Origin: Otis tarda
Lineage: Eukaryota; Chordata; Aves; Otidiformes; Otididae
DNA: 64,000 bases
Direction: 5' to 3'
Assembly (NCBI GenBank): GCA_026413225.1
Contig: CM048560.1
Coordinates: 13,596,001-13,660,000, forward strand
Positions 14,501-29,500 of this stretch are shown here, one piece after another. Under the pieces are notes generated by a model. The model saw nothing but the letters and a program-made list of their open reading frames with translations, was not told where the DNA came from and did not search any database. The position numbers and the translations under genes are program-made. Numbering within the stretch: the first letter of the stretch is position 1; every line of letters starts with the position of its first letter.

Positions 14501-17500
14501 GCCTCCTGGGGAATAAAAATCCTGGAAAAATGTATTGAAATTACATGAAAAAAACCAAAAACTTCCTTTCTTTTGTAGTATGGAAAGATCAGGATGGAAG
14601 CTGAACACTCCTTCTTGCTTTTCCACATTCCTTCATTTTTCTCTCATGGATTGTTCAAGAACAAAACCAAAAAGATCTTTCTGTATAAAACAGCACATGC
14701 CCCTTTATGCCTGTTGATAATTGCTCTTTTGGTGAAAGATATTCCTTCGGATACAATGATTAAGGAGTTATATCTCCAACAAAATAATTTCTCAGTCTGT
14801 GTAATTTAATTCTCATTAGGATAAATAAAATGAGTGCCACGTAAAAATGACAGGTAAATGGACACCTTCATAAAGAAGTCATACAGCACAACAAAGCAAA
14901 GGGTTTCACTCAGAATAAATGCTGGGCAAATCATGGTATGGAAGCCTTCTGCAGTCAGGCAATGAGTAAAAAAGTACAAGAACCTGAACAAGTAAATTGT
15001 GGCACTGTGTTTGTAAGACAAGTTTGAGATTCAAGAGCACATCTCATCATCAGTTAGGATTTCTAGCGGTATTTCAACACTTTAGCCATATCCTCATTCC
15101 CTCTGTGCTTGAGGACTTTCTGTCCCAGACTGGAAGCTGGCACACCAGCTTCCACACGAGATGTAATTTAGATGGCTAACAGCTGCCAAGCACTGGGGCA
15201 GACACCCTGGCAACATGTAAGAAGGAGTGCTTACCCGTTCACTCTGCCGGCTGCTAGACGGCGAGGTGGAATCCTAAAAAAAATATTAGAATCTAGTTAC
15301 TGCATTGCAAAAATTTCTGCTTTTTCTAAGCAGGGGTGGAAGGCAAAGAAAGCTACTGCTTGTCTGCGTGTCTTGTTGGGAAGTTTAAAGATGTAGGCTG
15401 TAGGATAAGCAGCATTCTTTCAAGTTCTTTCTCTGCTCATTTAGGGGAATGGCATTTCTTTATTTGGAAAGCAGAATACTGATACAGCATAATAAAGAAA
15501 TGAGATCACATTTCAATCTATGTTATATCCTCTTAGAATGCTCTAGGGGAAAACATCAGCACTTTAAAAGCTGTCTTGGTTCTTCTTGTAAGACCTCAGT
15601 GGTACACACCAATGTTGCACATCTTAGTTTCTTTCAGACGGCCTTAGGGCTCTCTGCAGTATCATATTTTAGCTTTGCTGAATATCCACAATAAGATTTT
15701 GATACAAAAACTGCGCGAAAACTAATGACACGCTATACTTGTGGCTGAAATGCACAGCTGAATTTATAAAAATTTTTAGAGAACAATTTCCTACTAACCA
15801 GGACACTGGAAAATTGACTGTACTTTAACTGGATTTCTAGTAAGTCTATTACTCAAGACTCCGAGAAAATGAGACATTAAACTTGAAAAGTTTTATAAAC
15901 AACTTCACCAGAATTAATAGAAAATATACTTTAGTCAGCAGAAAAGGCATGTTCTCAAACAGAAAAGTAATCAGCTCTCGCTGCACTACATGAAAACAGA
16001 GCATTCCTATGCAATATATAGATAAAGGAACTTGATTCTAAATGTCTGGCACTGGAAAAACATGAATGAAGTGTAGTGTGAATTGGAAACAGAAGGAGAG
16101 GGAACTAGTCTGTGTAGTATTGATAAGGGACATTGTAGAAAAAGAACAAAATGAGATAATGATTCAGGATAAAATATGATGCGTTTTCTGAAAAACACAA
16201 GGAAAAGTTTAATTTTAAAATTAATCTGTATTTTAAGAGCAATTAAGTTTGAAAGTTTTAGTTTGTGGGAATTCTTATGAGAGTCCAGAGTAATAAACAT
16301 ATATCAAATGTACTCTTAAGGAAAGAAATCAAAATATAACCATTAAGAACAAGAATGGCTGATCTGACGTACTGATAGTACTGCTGTCGCAATGTTAAAT
16401 TAGTGTTATTGTATTAAATTAACCCACTGAGAAAGCAGCCAAATTAAATTGTTGGAAGTGAGAAGTATCTGGTTGTTTTGTATATCATGAGCGTATACTA
16501 ATACTGAGTTTCAATGGAAATTGAGAAATAAAGGAAAGAGCTTCTTTTGTAGATGCTACTTCTAATAACCAATTAAAAAAAAGATTGTTACAAGTCAGAA
16601 CTGTTGTAACTGCAATTTTAGTTTGCCAAGTCCTTATCATACCATAGCACAAATGACATAATTTTAAATCTATGTTTTCCTTTATCTACAGAAAAAGTAT
16701 CATTTCAAAGAAGTCCTGACAGAAAATTACTAAACAACACAGATTATTAGAATGTACTGTGAAGGAGCTCTTGAGGATGAGATGAGGTAAAGCTACGTGT
16801 AAGCACCTAGATACTTTAGAAGGTAGTAAATTCTGACATACATGCATGTGAGAAGAAATGCTTACATTGTCATCAGATTCACTGCCTCCTATGGATGGTG
16901 AATCCTGTAAAATAATGCAAAAACATTTATTTTCATTTAAAAAAAATGACTCTTACATGATCTTACTTGCAGAGACTATAAAATAGAAGAATAAAAATAA
17001 CCAGACACTTAGAACCTCCAATTTTTCCTAAACCAGGGAATGTGCAAGAAAAGCGAAAATACGTAATGCTACCTGTTACTTAAGCAGAAGAGGTTACAAA
17101 AAACCCTCCTTGTAAACGTGCATTTTTATAAGGGAAAATTTTAGATAAAGTTGATTTGCAAAATTAACCATTCTTTACATTCAAAAATTCTATTACCTAT
17201 GTTTTCTTTCTAGGTCTTGCACTAGAAGTAGCAGCACAATACAATTTTCTATGAAAAAGCAGTCTGGATTATGTTTTTTTTTTATTTTTAGTAAATAATT
17301 TGGTATGACTTCGGCTGGTTAAAATGTATTGCTGAGCAAAACATAAGGCAGTCCCTACAGAATGATCCCACAATGAAATTCACAATAAAGTAGTTAAAGA
17401 ATTCAATAGTCACAGTGGCACAATAAGCAGGATAGTGTATATAGAGCATCATCTTCCCTCCATTATGGAAACATTTGGAGTTGTAAAGCGGTAAATGAAA

Positions 17501-20500
17501 GTGAAGAGAAACAAAAGGTAAAATGGCATTTCCATGGTCATCACTTAAAAGTAATTGAAATATAGAACCCAGCACACATGAGAACAAACACAGCAAGCTT
17601 AAACTTTTGATGTATGAGGCAAATAAATATTTACCTGGCCATAAGATTCAGCACCACTATATGTGGAATATCCACCCTGTTCAGAAAACATAAATAATTT
17701 TCATACTGCAAATGGACTTTTTTGTTTGGATGCTTACTGCAGAGATGCTCCTCTGGTGAGATTTAAAAAATGTTAATATTTACTTATTTATCAGAATGGC
17801 TATTGAGCAACTCATAGTTATGTCCCTGTAAAACACTAATTAGGCTTATTTTTAACTCAAATTCTATTTTCACTTTTGAAGAGACCTTTATCTTGCAGAT
17901 AAATCAAACCCAGCACTGTTAAGGAGAATAAATTTTGATAGTTGGAGGCACCCCACTTTTAACTCCCCTATAAACTTTCATGCTACTTAGTTAAAAGTAT
18001 ACACAAATTCACTCTGCAAAGGAAAAAAAACCCACCTTCATTAAAATATAGCGTGAGACAAAATACAGAATACAGCTGTATATAGGAGGCAGGGTACTGG
18101 CCCTCAGCACCCTTTATACAAAGAGATAAAAATGGTATTTACCTGACCATAGGATTCACTGCTGCTGTCATAGACTGAAGACCCTCCCTATACAGAAAGT
18201 AAAAAAAGTTTATTGATTTGGTTCCCTCAAGAGTTTTCCTTCTTTCAAGGGCAGTATAGGAATGAAGGTAACAGAAGTCTGTTACCTTTACGAATGCGGA
18301 AGAACACTTACCTGTCCGTAAGATCCACCAGGATAGAAGGAAGACCCTCCCTGTGCAGAAAACACAAATATTTACTGTTCTGTAGTTGAAATGTTCTCTC
18401 AGAGAAGACTTTTAGACTGCCCCTGTGCAGGCACAATGACCAGAATATTTACCTGGTTACCAGAGTACGAGCTATGAGAAGAGCCTGGGCCCCCCTGAAA
18501 GAAAAACACAGACCAGCTACTTTTTTTTGCAGACGAGATGAGTATTTAAATACCAGTGTATCTGATTCTCAGTTTACACCATTTCTCCCAACGTTGACCT
18601 AACTTTTCTGTACCTACATAAAAATCAAGGCCAATATTGTTAAAGTGGAAGAAGTCTTCTGGTGGTAATTTTCTTAGCTGTCTGAAATTTGAATTCTGCA
18701 AGGGAACTGCAGATACCATTATATACTGTTCTCTGTCAAACTTCACATCACCAGGTTACATCCTAAGTTTTCTACTCTAAGGGACAACTGTCAGGTCTGT
18801 AATTATAACATGCCATAGCACCCACAACATCAGGAGTCTGGGAACCAGGATGATGGGAGTCTGTTATCTTGGTAAAGGAGGAAGAACAGCTACCTGCCCA
18901 TAGGATCCTCCAGGATAGAAAGAAGGCCCTCCCTGTACAGAAGACAGAATGGGTTACTGGTTTGTATTTGACTGTTCCTTCAGGGAAGGTTTTAGACAGA
19001 GCTTGTGAATAGAGCATTTTATCTGAATGTTTACCTGGTTACCAGAATATGTGCTGTATGAAGAACCTGGGGCTCCCTGCAATGAAAACATAGACTAGCT
19101 ATCTTCTTGCAAACAGGATGGTGTAAATAGCAATGTACCTGACTCTCACTTTAGGTCAATATTGTTAAAGAGTAATGAACTTGTTATTACTAATTTTCTT
19201 AGCTGGATGAAAGAGCATTTCATGGAAGTTGTAAACACAATTTTGTCTTTTCCTCTGACAGACTTCATGCTGTAAGTTACACAATGGTTTATTCAATTCT
19301 TGGGTATTTTGATATTTGACAACAGCCAGTATATAGGGAATATAGGAATGAAGGTAACAGAAGTCTGTTACCTTTACAAATGCGGAAGAACACTTACCTG
19401 TCCGTAAGATCCACCAGGATAGAAGGAAGACCCTCCCTGTACAGAAAACACAAACATTTACTGTTCTGTAGTTGAAATGTTCTCTCAGGGAAGATTTTTA
19501 GACTGCCCCTGTGCAGGCACAATGACCAGAATATTTACCTGGTTACCGGAGTACGAGCTGTGAGAAGAGCCTGGGCCCCCCTGAAAGAAAAACACAGACC
19601 AGCTACTTTTTTTTGCAGATGAGATGAGTATTTAAATACCAGTGTATTCTCTGATTCTCAGTTTACACCATTTCTCCCAACGTTGACCTAACTTTTCTGT
19701 ACCTACATAAAAATCAAGGCCAATATTGTTAAAGTGGAAGAAGTCTTCTGGTGGTAATTTTCTTAGCTGTCTGAAATTTGAATTCTGCAAGGGAACTGCA
19801 GATACCATTATATACTGTTCTCTGTCAAACTTCACATCACCAGGTTACATCCTAAGTTTTCTACTCTAAGGGACAACTGTCAGGTCTGTAATTATAACAT
19901 GCCATAGCACCCACAACATCAGGAGTCTGGGAACCAGGATGATGGGAGTCTGTTATCTTGGTAAAGGAGGAAGAACAGCTACCTGCCCATAGGATCCTCC
20001 AGGATAGAAAGAAGGCCCTCCCTGTACAGAAGACAGAATGGGTTACTGGTTTGTATTTGGCTGTTCCTTCAGGGAAGGTTTTAGACAGAGCTTGTGAATA
20101 GAGCATTTTATCTGAATGTTTACCTGGTTACCAGAATATGTGCTGTATGAAGAACCTGGGGCTCCCTGCAATGAAAACACAGACTAGCTATCTTCTTGCA
20201 AACAGATATTTAAGCGAGTCCATTTCTGAATTTCTATTCTTTCAAAATATAGCTTTCAAAACGGACATTACTGCAATCATTAAAAGAGAACACTGGTTAT
20301 TTTTGTTAAAGATAAGGAAACCTTTAGCAGGTATGATTCTATTCAGGTTAAAAGACCTGAATGAAATAATAACTTTTCATTTTACTCTTTCTAATCACAG
20401 AATCCTATGTTATACCTGGTAGACTCTGCATTTTTATAGATGATCATGACCCTGATCATGTTCTTAAAAATTTACAGAATACTGAACTCCCAAAGTGTAA

Positions 20501-23500
20501 ATAGGGTTTAGGAGAGCAGATTTTTCAGCTCACTACTCAAAAGAGAAGACTATTTACCAGTATATAACATCCATTATTACTGTCATATCCCATCCATATA
20601 CAAAACAGACAAAGTATTATTCCATGGTTACACTGCTTCCTCAGAGACTATTTGTAGACTGAGCTTTTGTCTTTAGATGAAGCTTAGAGAAAAAGTGGAA
20701 TAACTGCACTGTGAAGGATTTGGAGATCCACATAAAGAAACCTATTGTTTCCTTCAAAACAAGATGGTTTAAATATGTATAGCTTTGACTCTTAATTTAT
20801 AATCTTTCATAGATTTGAAGAGACCTTCATGTAATTCATAGCTTTTAAGTTTAGAAGGAAGCTTTTTGCAGGAATTTTCCTCCTGGGCTGAAGAATCCTC
20901 AAGAAAGTAGATAACTCTCTTTTATGTAAGATTTATTAATGCTTCTTTATTTATACATACACATCTACCTATATCTTGCTTTTTTATCCACAAGAAAGAA
21001 TCTGTCTATCATGGCTGATGAGTTTACATACTAATTTTAGGCACTGCTATTACCATAGATAGAGCATTGACCCCGGACAGAAAATCAAAGTAAGTCCTGT
21101 TTTTAATTCAGTCTTTTCCTTTGTAAACATTGCTGAACTTTACCTTTGGGTGAAGACAAAGATCAAGACTACTGCGACCTAGTTTATCATAAATTAATTC
21201 TATCAGCTGATACTATCATGAACTGAAATACAAGTCTCTTGTGTATCAAACTGGACACATCTGCACCGAGAACTGTTTGTCTAACGTGTCCAATTTAGAT
21301 GTCTTATTTGAAAATTATCATTTGAGAGCAACTAAATACACTCTCCTCCTCCCAGCCAAGTTGTAGTGGCTTGCTTCTTTTTGCACAAATTTAAGCATGC
21401 AAAGAAAAAGGCCCTATTAGGATGAAAACTTGCATAAAGAGGTCCGTCTTTTTCCTCATAAACGGATATGCTTATATAGCATTACAATCACACGACGAAT
21501 AAAGTTTTTTCTCAATGAAGTTTCAGTATTAGTTGTTTTAAAAGATGTAGGTCATGACTACTCCTCAGACTCAATTATATGAAAGAGGCGGTATTTTACC
21601 TGACCAGAATTACTATTGCTATATACTAAAGTTAATGACAGTTAAGTTCAGAAAACAGTAGTTTCTTTATACAATTAGTTTGTTTAAAAAGCATACTTTT
21701 TAATAGAAATAATAATATGATTCTTGTTGAAATTGAAAACTAAAAAAATATTATACCATTCAAATGGTTTTATGTAAATTCAGCTCCAATAAAAGCTTCA
21801 AAAATAAGTTTTCAGGTCGAAGATAGGTGTTTTTAAAATCCATGTTCACCTGGTGAAGCCAGAAGCCTTGTAAAGCTACTCTAGAATGCCCATGTAACCA
21901 CATTCGTTGGGTTTTTTCCTGGCACAGAGCTGTTGCCTAAGATAAAAGTTTATCCAGTGCCACTGATCATTGAATTGCAGTGATTCTCTTTATGGAAAAT
22001 AATAGTTTAAACATTAAGAGATTGCATTTTAAGATAATGATCAAATTTTGACATTTTAGTCACAATATGCTTTATTGCATCAGTGAGAAGGACAAAGAAC
22101 CTAAGTTGGATGCAATTAAATTCTGTGGTTATTACAGGGCATATAGACTCTGGTTTTTGAAAGTAATGAATAATTAGCACATAACAGTGAACTGACAGAG
22201 CATCTGGATTACCAATCACAGTTACAGAAAGTTTGTGGCCAAATGGTAATTATGCGATTAAAGTAAAGTGGGACTCATTCTTCGTTTCATTGTATAAAAT
22301 TCTGTCCATACTAAGGAAATTATCAATAATGTTTAGAGTTACCCAAGTGTCCATACTTACTGGGTGTTTAATTCAAAGTACTCCATTACGTAGATGAAAG
22401 TATAAACTCAGGAAAAATAATTACCTGTATATTACCAGTGCTTCCATCAGGACAAATGCAACCACCCTATAAATTAAAACAAACAAACAAACAAACAACT
22501 GTTTTGTGGAAGTTTAAAATAAAATCTTATTTTTCATGTGAAACTGTGTTTAGGGGAAGAAAGACTGTGGAACTGCAGATTAGCTGTGACCTTTCCTTTA
22601 CCTAGAATAAATGAGGGGACAGCATAACTCTATACATTTAATGCTTGCTTTAGAAGTTAGACTGATACTACATCTCTCAGTGCTATATCTCAATTACAGA
22701 TGCCTCATCAAGAGAGAATTATCTGAGTAGTTAAGAGCACAGAGAATCACCATTGTGCTTTCACCAATAAACTATGTGTAAAACTGAAACAGTGTTATGA
22801 AGTTATTTCAGAGAGCCATTTCAGATTCATTTAATCTGCACAGGGTCAATTCATTTACAATTTAATGCATAACATCACCAATCTCCTATGCAAAATTACT
22901 GGACTTAGAGTTTAAGTCCTGAATTTAATTAGTTGAATTACCAGGAAGCTGTCTGGACAAGACTAGATAAAAATAGAGAAAATCCTGACCTGACTACTTG
23001 ATCCACCACTGGTTGCAATGAATGATCCAACCTGTGAAAAAAAAAATTATTTTTAATAGAAGCATTTTATCAGAATCTAACATGTATGTATGTAGTGAGA
23101 AGTAAGGTGATAAACTCTTTGTACTACTTTCCTGAACCAACAAACATCTGTTCAGAACTCACTTTATGAATCACTGTGAAAACATGAGACTGGGTACAAT
23201 CCACGGGGAATGGATGTCAGGAAAACTAACAAAACTGTTACTCTCTGGAGCTCAGAGATCTGACTGTACTATTGAATTAGACTTCAAACTCTCTGAGACA
23301 GAGGACTATGGTAGTGTTACGTCTACATAATGCTGCGCATAGTGGGATTCCAGATCTCCGGGAAGCTGATGGCTACCAATACAGTACAAAATCTGAAGGA
23401 AAATAGAATCAGGCGCCACTTTGGATCAGTTAAATTTCAAATAATTCTGTAACATATACACTGCTGCAGCAGTACCTAAGTCTACAGAATATGAAAATTT

Positions 23501-26500
23501 GACCTACTTTTGTAACAGAAGTACATAATCACTAAGATGTACCTTGTTATCAAATTCTAAATGAAATAGATTCATGTATCTGGCCATTACCATCACTAGA
23601 GCAGGAATGTTTCTAAAAAAATATTCTAAAACTATTTAATTTATGTTTTGCAAACAACTTTTACAAAATGTATCTAAAGAAACACCTGCAATGCTTACCT
23701 GCTTAGTGAAGTGAAGGAATAGAGGAGACAGTATATTCTAGGCCCATTATCATTATTTACAGCTGTGCAAAATTACAACATCATAGGGAAAATGCTGACA
23801 AATCAAAATAGCACCCTTCAGCACAGATAAATTAGTGGAATCTAATTTTCAGAAATGAAATATAATTTAAATATTTTTTATATATTGCAAGGAAAGCTCC
23901 TTGCAATGAGATCATGCAGTAGACACTACATTCTTACCTGGAGGTTAGTGTGGCTGCTGTTTGAAGTAGAAGACTCATTCTGTGAAGAAAGAAGAAATTA
24001 CTTATTTTTCTGTAAGGGTAATAAATTAAAATACATAGTTCTATTGGGAAAGAACTACCTAACCCTAAACAGAATACTCTGTTATGGAAACTAGATCCTT
24101 ATTCTTCTTTTTGTAGGTAATACAACAAGGAGCTGTGAAACCAGCAGTAGTTCAGAAGAAGTGACAAGAATGGTTTACCTGTACATCATAGTCTCTTCTG
24201 CTCAAAACATGTGATGTATCCTGTAAAAAATGAGTACATTTACCATTAGGAGATGAAAACTCTATGGTCAGTGACAGCCCTTCTTTCTTCTCCGGATTAT
24301 TTATTTATTTATAACAACTCCAGACCCTGTAATGCATACATTGGGTAGGAATACTTTGTTATAAAATAAAAGATTATTTGCATGTAATTTTTATGGGCTA
24401 TTGCTGAGTCTGACTTGAAGCAACACAATACACATATCTGTATGTCCTCTACAGTATGCTGAACACAATAAATTACCAAACATTATTCTCTTACTTCATT
24501 ATTCATCTTCAGCTAAAATTTTAGCTGTCCTCTGTTTGTATGACACTCATTTAATTTCAGCTTTAACTTGGATCAACTCTGTATGTGCCTCCTGAAGAAC
24601 AGGAATTTGAGTGGTCCTATATCGCAGAGCAGGATTTTCTTGTCTTTTTTTCATATATATGTTTCCTTTCAAGTAAATTCAACCAAAGAGCAAATGGCTA
24701 AGCCATTTTATTTTACTTTTTCCTTTAAAAGGAGAATATTAATTAGGACAAACATAACTAGGGAGAAGATAGGTGTAATATGGACAAATTAGGTATACTT
24801 AGGGGAAAAATCCTACAAGCAGTGAAAAAAAAAAGAAAAAAAAAAACCAAACTTACTCGGGCAACAACTTTCTTGTTTGCACAACCAGAACTCTGTAAAG
24901 GAACCAGAAGTCAGTTACTACTTTATAGATGCAGCCATCCACATAGAATACTTCTAGCAAAAATCTACCTAAACTTGTCAAGGTGGCATATTTGAGGACA
25001 GAAAAATGTCCAGAGAATTGACCTCACTTTCACTAAATAAAACAGTGGAAAATGTTGTATTAGAGTTATTTGAAAATAGAAGTAACTAACATTGATAGTC
25101 TAGTTTTGGAGCAAGAGAGGAAAGGAAAGCGTCATTTATCTGCCGAAACCCCCATATTGTACAAATAGTAATGCAAACCACATCAGCCTATTCCTGTGGA
25201 ACCAATACAAAATTCGAACTACACCATAAAATACATCTGCTAAACACTGAGGTAGCAAAGTCTCACTTTCTTTTAGTGCTTTTTTGTTTGTTTGATTGTT
25301 TGTTTTCACAATTCAGTATGAAATTCTGAAAGTATAAACCAGTTTGTTTACCAAGCTATGTCTACAGTTTACTCAAAGGGTGATTCCAATTTGAAGTGAA
25401 TTGGCTTAAGTATCAGTAAAGGATGTATTGATAAAAGCAAAAAGTTCATGTCAAGCTCATCACTTGAATTTTGGCCAGTTTCTCAGGAGTTCTGCAGTCT
25501 ACCATCAGCTACACACTGCCACAGCTATCATCTTACTATCAGTAAGAGTCTTAAAAAAGATATTCTTCCTCTGTTTTCACCTTAACATTCCTTCATCAGA
25601 AGTTCCTGGCCAGTGGAGTCTCCCTCAGCTCAACCACTGTAGTTTAGAGAACAACCTGTATAATGAACTTCGTTGTTTTGTTTTGTGGGTTTTTGGTTTT
25701 TTTTTTTAACATTCTCCACCCTTCTTTGTGAGTATGTTCAGAAGCAAACTCTTTTACAATGAAGTCCAGCAGTATGCACTGGATAGGGATAACCAAGGGA
25801 ATAATAGCATCTTTTCTGAGCAAAGGAGGAGACTTAAACAGGGCCTGCTGCTGAAGGATTTTTTTAATGCAGAATCTTTTGCATTATACCTGATGCAATG
25901 CATTCAAGGTAAATAGACACAAAATCAAAAGATGTTTTCAGAAGGCCTCCTTACTTCCTAGTATACACGTTTGGTGCAGTGCTAAAATACTAGAGAGGAA
26001 AATATATTTCTGACTACTGAAGGCAAGTGGCTGTTGATAGAAGGTTACTCTAGATGGCAGTAAAACAAAAGAAGGCTGTAGCAGATGGGAAAAGCTTTTC
26101 TACGATCAGAAAGGAGTATGGGAAAATGTAATTTATTTACACAATATATTGGCTTGGTCACGATCTATCCAGGCCAATCACAGTTTCTGCTTGTAGAACA
26201 GATGGAAAGTCTTGACAGAAGGATTATTACCAGGGGATAAATGTTACTTTACAGTATTGGCATATATGCAAGTTTAAATTAGAACAAGTGGAAAAAGACC
26301 GAGACAGCTACACGCCTCACATACACAGATTTCAAAATATCTATCCAGTCACAGTGTATGTAATACAAAAAACCTGTGTTAGTATATATTCTTAGAAGTA
26401 CTGTGCAGTTTTAAATAATTGTGCAGCAGCCTTGAGAATGACTAGAAGGGAATGAATACAGAGAAATATAAAATCAAATATCCCATTCTTCAACTAACTT

Positions 26501-29500
26501 TTTGTCGGATATTATAAAGCAATCAGACTACAATTAGAGGTCCACAGGTCTAATGTAGAAGTGTTTAGTTACTAACACTGTAATTAATCATAAGAATTTG
26601 AATACTGTGGAAGAAAAAAAGCACTCACCTGACCATTGGCACTATAGGTAGTATCATTCTGGAAAATAATAAATTATTTCCTTCTTTAAGAATTATTTAA
26701 ATACAGCAAACTTAGAGGAACCCGATTCTTTCTGATACTGCATACAAACATAACAAAAATCATTTGTTGCTAACATACTCTACAGCCTTCTCAAAATTAG
26801 TTTGAAATCATACCATTCCAGTCTGAAAAACATTTTAATAGAAGCTTTAGACTGGTAGAAATGTAACATGAAAAGCAGTGGAATATCTGCCATTGTATCT
26901 CTCTTCTTTTTTTCATTGTATATATTTAAAGCTTGTCTTTGGGATTTTCTTTTTTTTTTGAAAATTACTGTAAAATGTATCCCTAAATCTTAGTCAAAAT
27001 CTTCTGTTAGTGTAAAGCCACTGAAATATTTTTATCCATATTTCATTTAATCAAGTTAAATGCATTTAAAAGCACAAAATGTATCTGTAAACATTTACAT
27101 GACAATTTTCAGTAAGAAAATATGCAGTTGTTGAAACAGCTATTAATATAGGAACTCAGCATTCTCTCTGGATCATTCTGCTCACAAGACTGCATCTAAC
27201 AGTGCAATATTTCCACATTCATCTATGTGAAAAATTTTGTGATTAAAATATATTGAAGCATACTCACATCATCACAAGCATTGGGATTATCATCTGAGAA
27301 ATCCTGTGAGTCCTAGAAGGACATCAGATACTAATTATTTCCTCATAAAAATGAATTATTAAAAATACTCTTTGATTTTGTACTCTGCAAGATAGAATTG
27401 AGGCTCATGCAAAGAAAAAGCTGCTGAGTTAAAGTAAGATCTTTATAAGGAGGACAAAGAGCCAAATACATGGCTGCAGTAGTTGCTTACAGGAAATGTT
27501 CCATTCTTCAGTAAAGAAAAAAACCAAAACCAATCCAAAACAAAAAGTGTACACAAACTATTATGTTTTATTACATCTATGAGAAAGATGTTGCAGAGAC
27601 TACAAATATTAGCATGAAATAATATATAACTAGGAGAAAGAAAGAACTAGTTACCTGACTATCATAATAGGTGTCTGAGGAGGACGATCCACCCTTTAAA
27701 ACAAACAAAGAAACCAAAATCAGAGAAAAGTAGGATACAGAAAATCTGATTTTCATCAGAGGCTAAAGCTTCTATGATGTGACATACAAGTAGGGAAACA
27801 GAGCATTACTTACTTGGCCACCACCATAGTTCTGTGAGAAGGATCCACCCTATAAAACAAGCAAATACAAACCCTGCTTCAGAAGAAACTGTGATTTTGT
27901 TTGGGGGCTGCAAAGCTGGAATAAACAACTGCCTCGGATTCTTCTGAACAAATACAACTTTCTAGATAACTTATTAGATATGATAAACATTCTTACCAGG
28001 AGAACATCAAGGTCTACCTACCTGGTTGGCACCATAATTTTGTGAGGATGATGATCCACTCTGCTGACAAAAAAAAAAACCCAAACAAACCCAAAGAATT
28101 AATATTACAATACTGCAGATCGGATATTGATAAGCTATTGTAGAATCTGTGTGAAGCAAAACCTCAGCAGGAGGAAATAGTAATCTAGTACTTACTTGGC
28201 TACCACCATAGTTTTGTGAGGAGTATGATCCACCCTGTGAAAACAAAACAGCAACTGTTACAATGCTGGAGAGCTGAATTTGATCAGAATCCACAGAGCC
28301 AGCTTTATTAGTTGCCAAGTTCTTTCTACGTAAGTGGAATTTCAGGGCTGATAAAAAGTATGTTTGAAGGGAATGAGTTACAGGCTGGAGCTGGGGAGTC
28401 TATATCCTCACGAGCAAAAAAATGATACTCTAGATTAGAACTCCTTAAAAACTTTTTATGAATAGATAATAAACATCTACCCACCTGACCACCCTGTGAT
28501 CCATCCTGTAAAATACACATAAATTACACATGCTTTAAACACTTACTGTTTGGCTATGGATTATATTTAATGAAAGCTACGATATTTGCTTAAAAGGAGT
28601 ACGGAGCAGTGGCAGATATGCAATACAGATACAATTTCCAGCATAGTAAGCATAGACTGCCAATAGTGAAAGACATGAGACATATGTCAAAGAACCACAA
28701 ACATTTATCTTTAAGTAATGCCTAGTACACTGATGAGTTTCATTCTGAACAGTCTCTAGAGAATGTATCATTTTTCTCCTATAGAAAATCTAATTTATAC
28801 AAATTGAATGAAAAATTCCCCTGGTAGCAGTATTACACAGCAAGCTGTGAGATACACTGGCCTTGAAGAAAAGGTTTTAAATAAAACACCCAGTATGTTT
28901 CGACATGCCCTCTTTAGAAGAGGAATGTAACTCCTCCAAGTGGAATCAGAAGAGATATTTGTAGGAGCGTTAGTGTCAAAAGTGCATAATAACAATAGTG
29001 AAATTCTGAGCTATTGAAGTGAGATGTTTGCCATTCACTAAGATGGGGCTGAGACTTCATTCAGAAGAGGCAAAAGGAATGAAATTAAAAGTATCATCTT
29101 TCAATGTTCTAGCAGTTTTTAGAACAAAATCTAAGTGTTCCCTTTAGTCTTAGAAATAAATAGTTCCTCTTTAAAAAACTTGAAAAGCTATTATAAAATA
29201 ATTGTATACCTATATCATACATTATTCTTTCAAGTTACAATAATGTTACCTACAGTGTATTGTATATATTACACACATTATAATAATATATTATAGCAGC
29301 ATCTATGTTGTTTGTATATTTATGAATATAGTATATATTTATATTGCTAAAATACGGTATTTGTTAACACAATGAATCAAACCAATTTTTCTATATCTTT
29401 TGAAAAATCAGTATGAATCAGGAGAAGTATAATGAATTTAAAAAAATACAAATCTGTTGCTGTTTTCTTACTAATTTTTACAATTTACAGAGATTGTTGC

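Larger units (their letters stand above)
18255..19116. repeat. Left copy of four-exon tandem duplication
   Basis: Nearly identical to 19341-20205 (offset 1086-1089), introns included. It contains exons 43-46. Confidence 0.92.
19341..20205. repeat. Right copy of four-exon tandem duplication
   Basis: Nearly identical to 18255-19116, with a 3-bp indel near 19647. It contains exons 39-42. Confidence 0.92.
20206..22424 (-). other. Large intron region between exons 38 and 39
   Basis: AT-rich intron holding two dead exon copies (20558-20594, 21600-21625). It looks like a place where repeat units have been lost. Nothing else is recognised. Confidence 0.6.

Noticed and set aside
17041..17105. CAG/GTAGCA donor-like site on the minus strand
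   Set aside because: The preceding bases form an acceptor-like tract and contain a stop, leaving no coding exon.
18546..20106. Pairs of identical 66-81 codon open frames
   Set aside because: They are intron sequence repeated by the tandem duplication, in frames other than the exons.
23699..23737. 39-nt phase-0 candidate exon ([13 protein letters not shown])
   Set aside because: The donor is good, but the acceptor GGGCCTAG has no pyrimidine tract and the peptide lacks the repeat composition. Kept only as a possible decayed exon.
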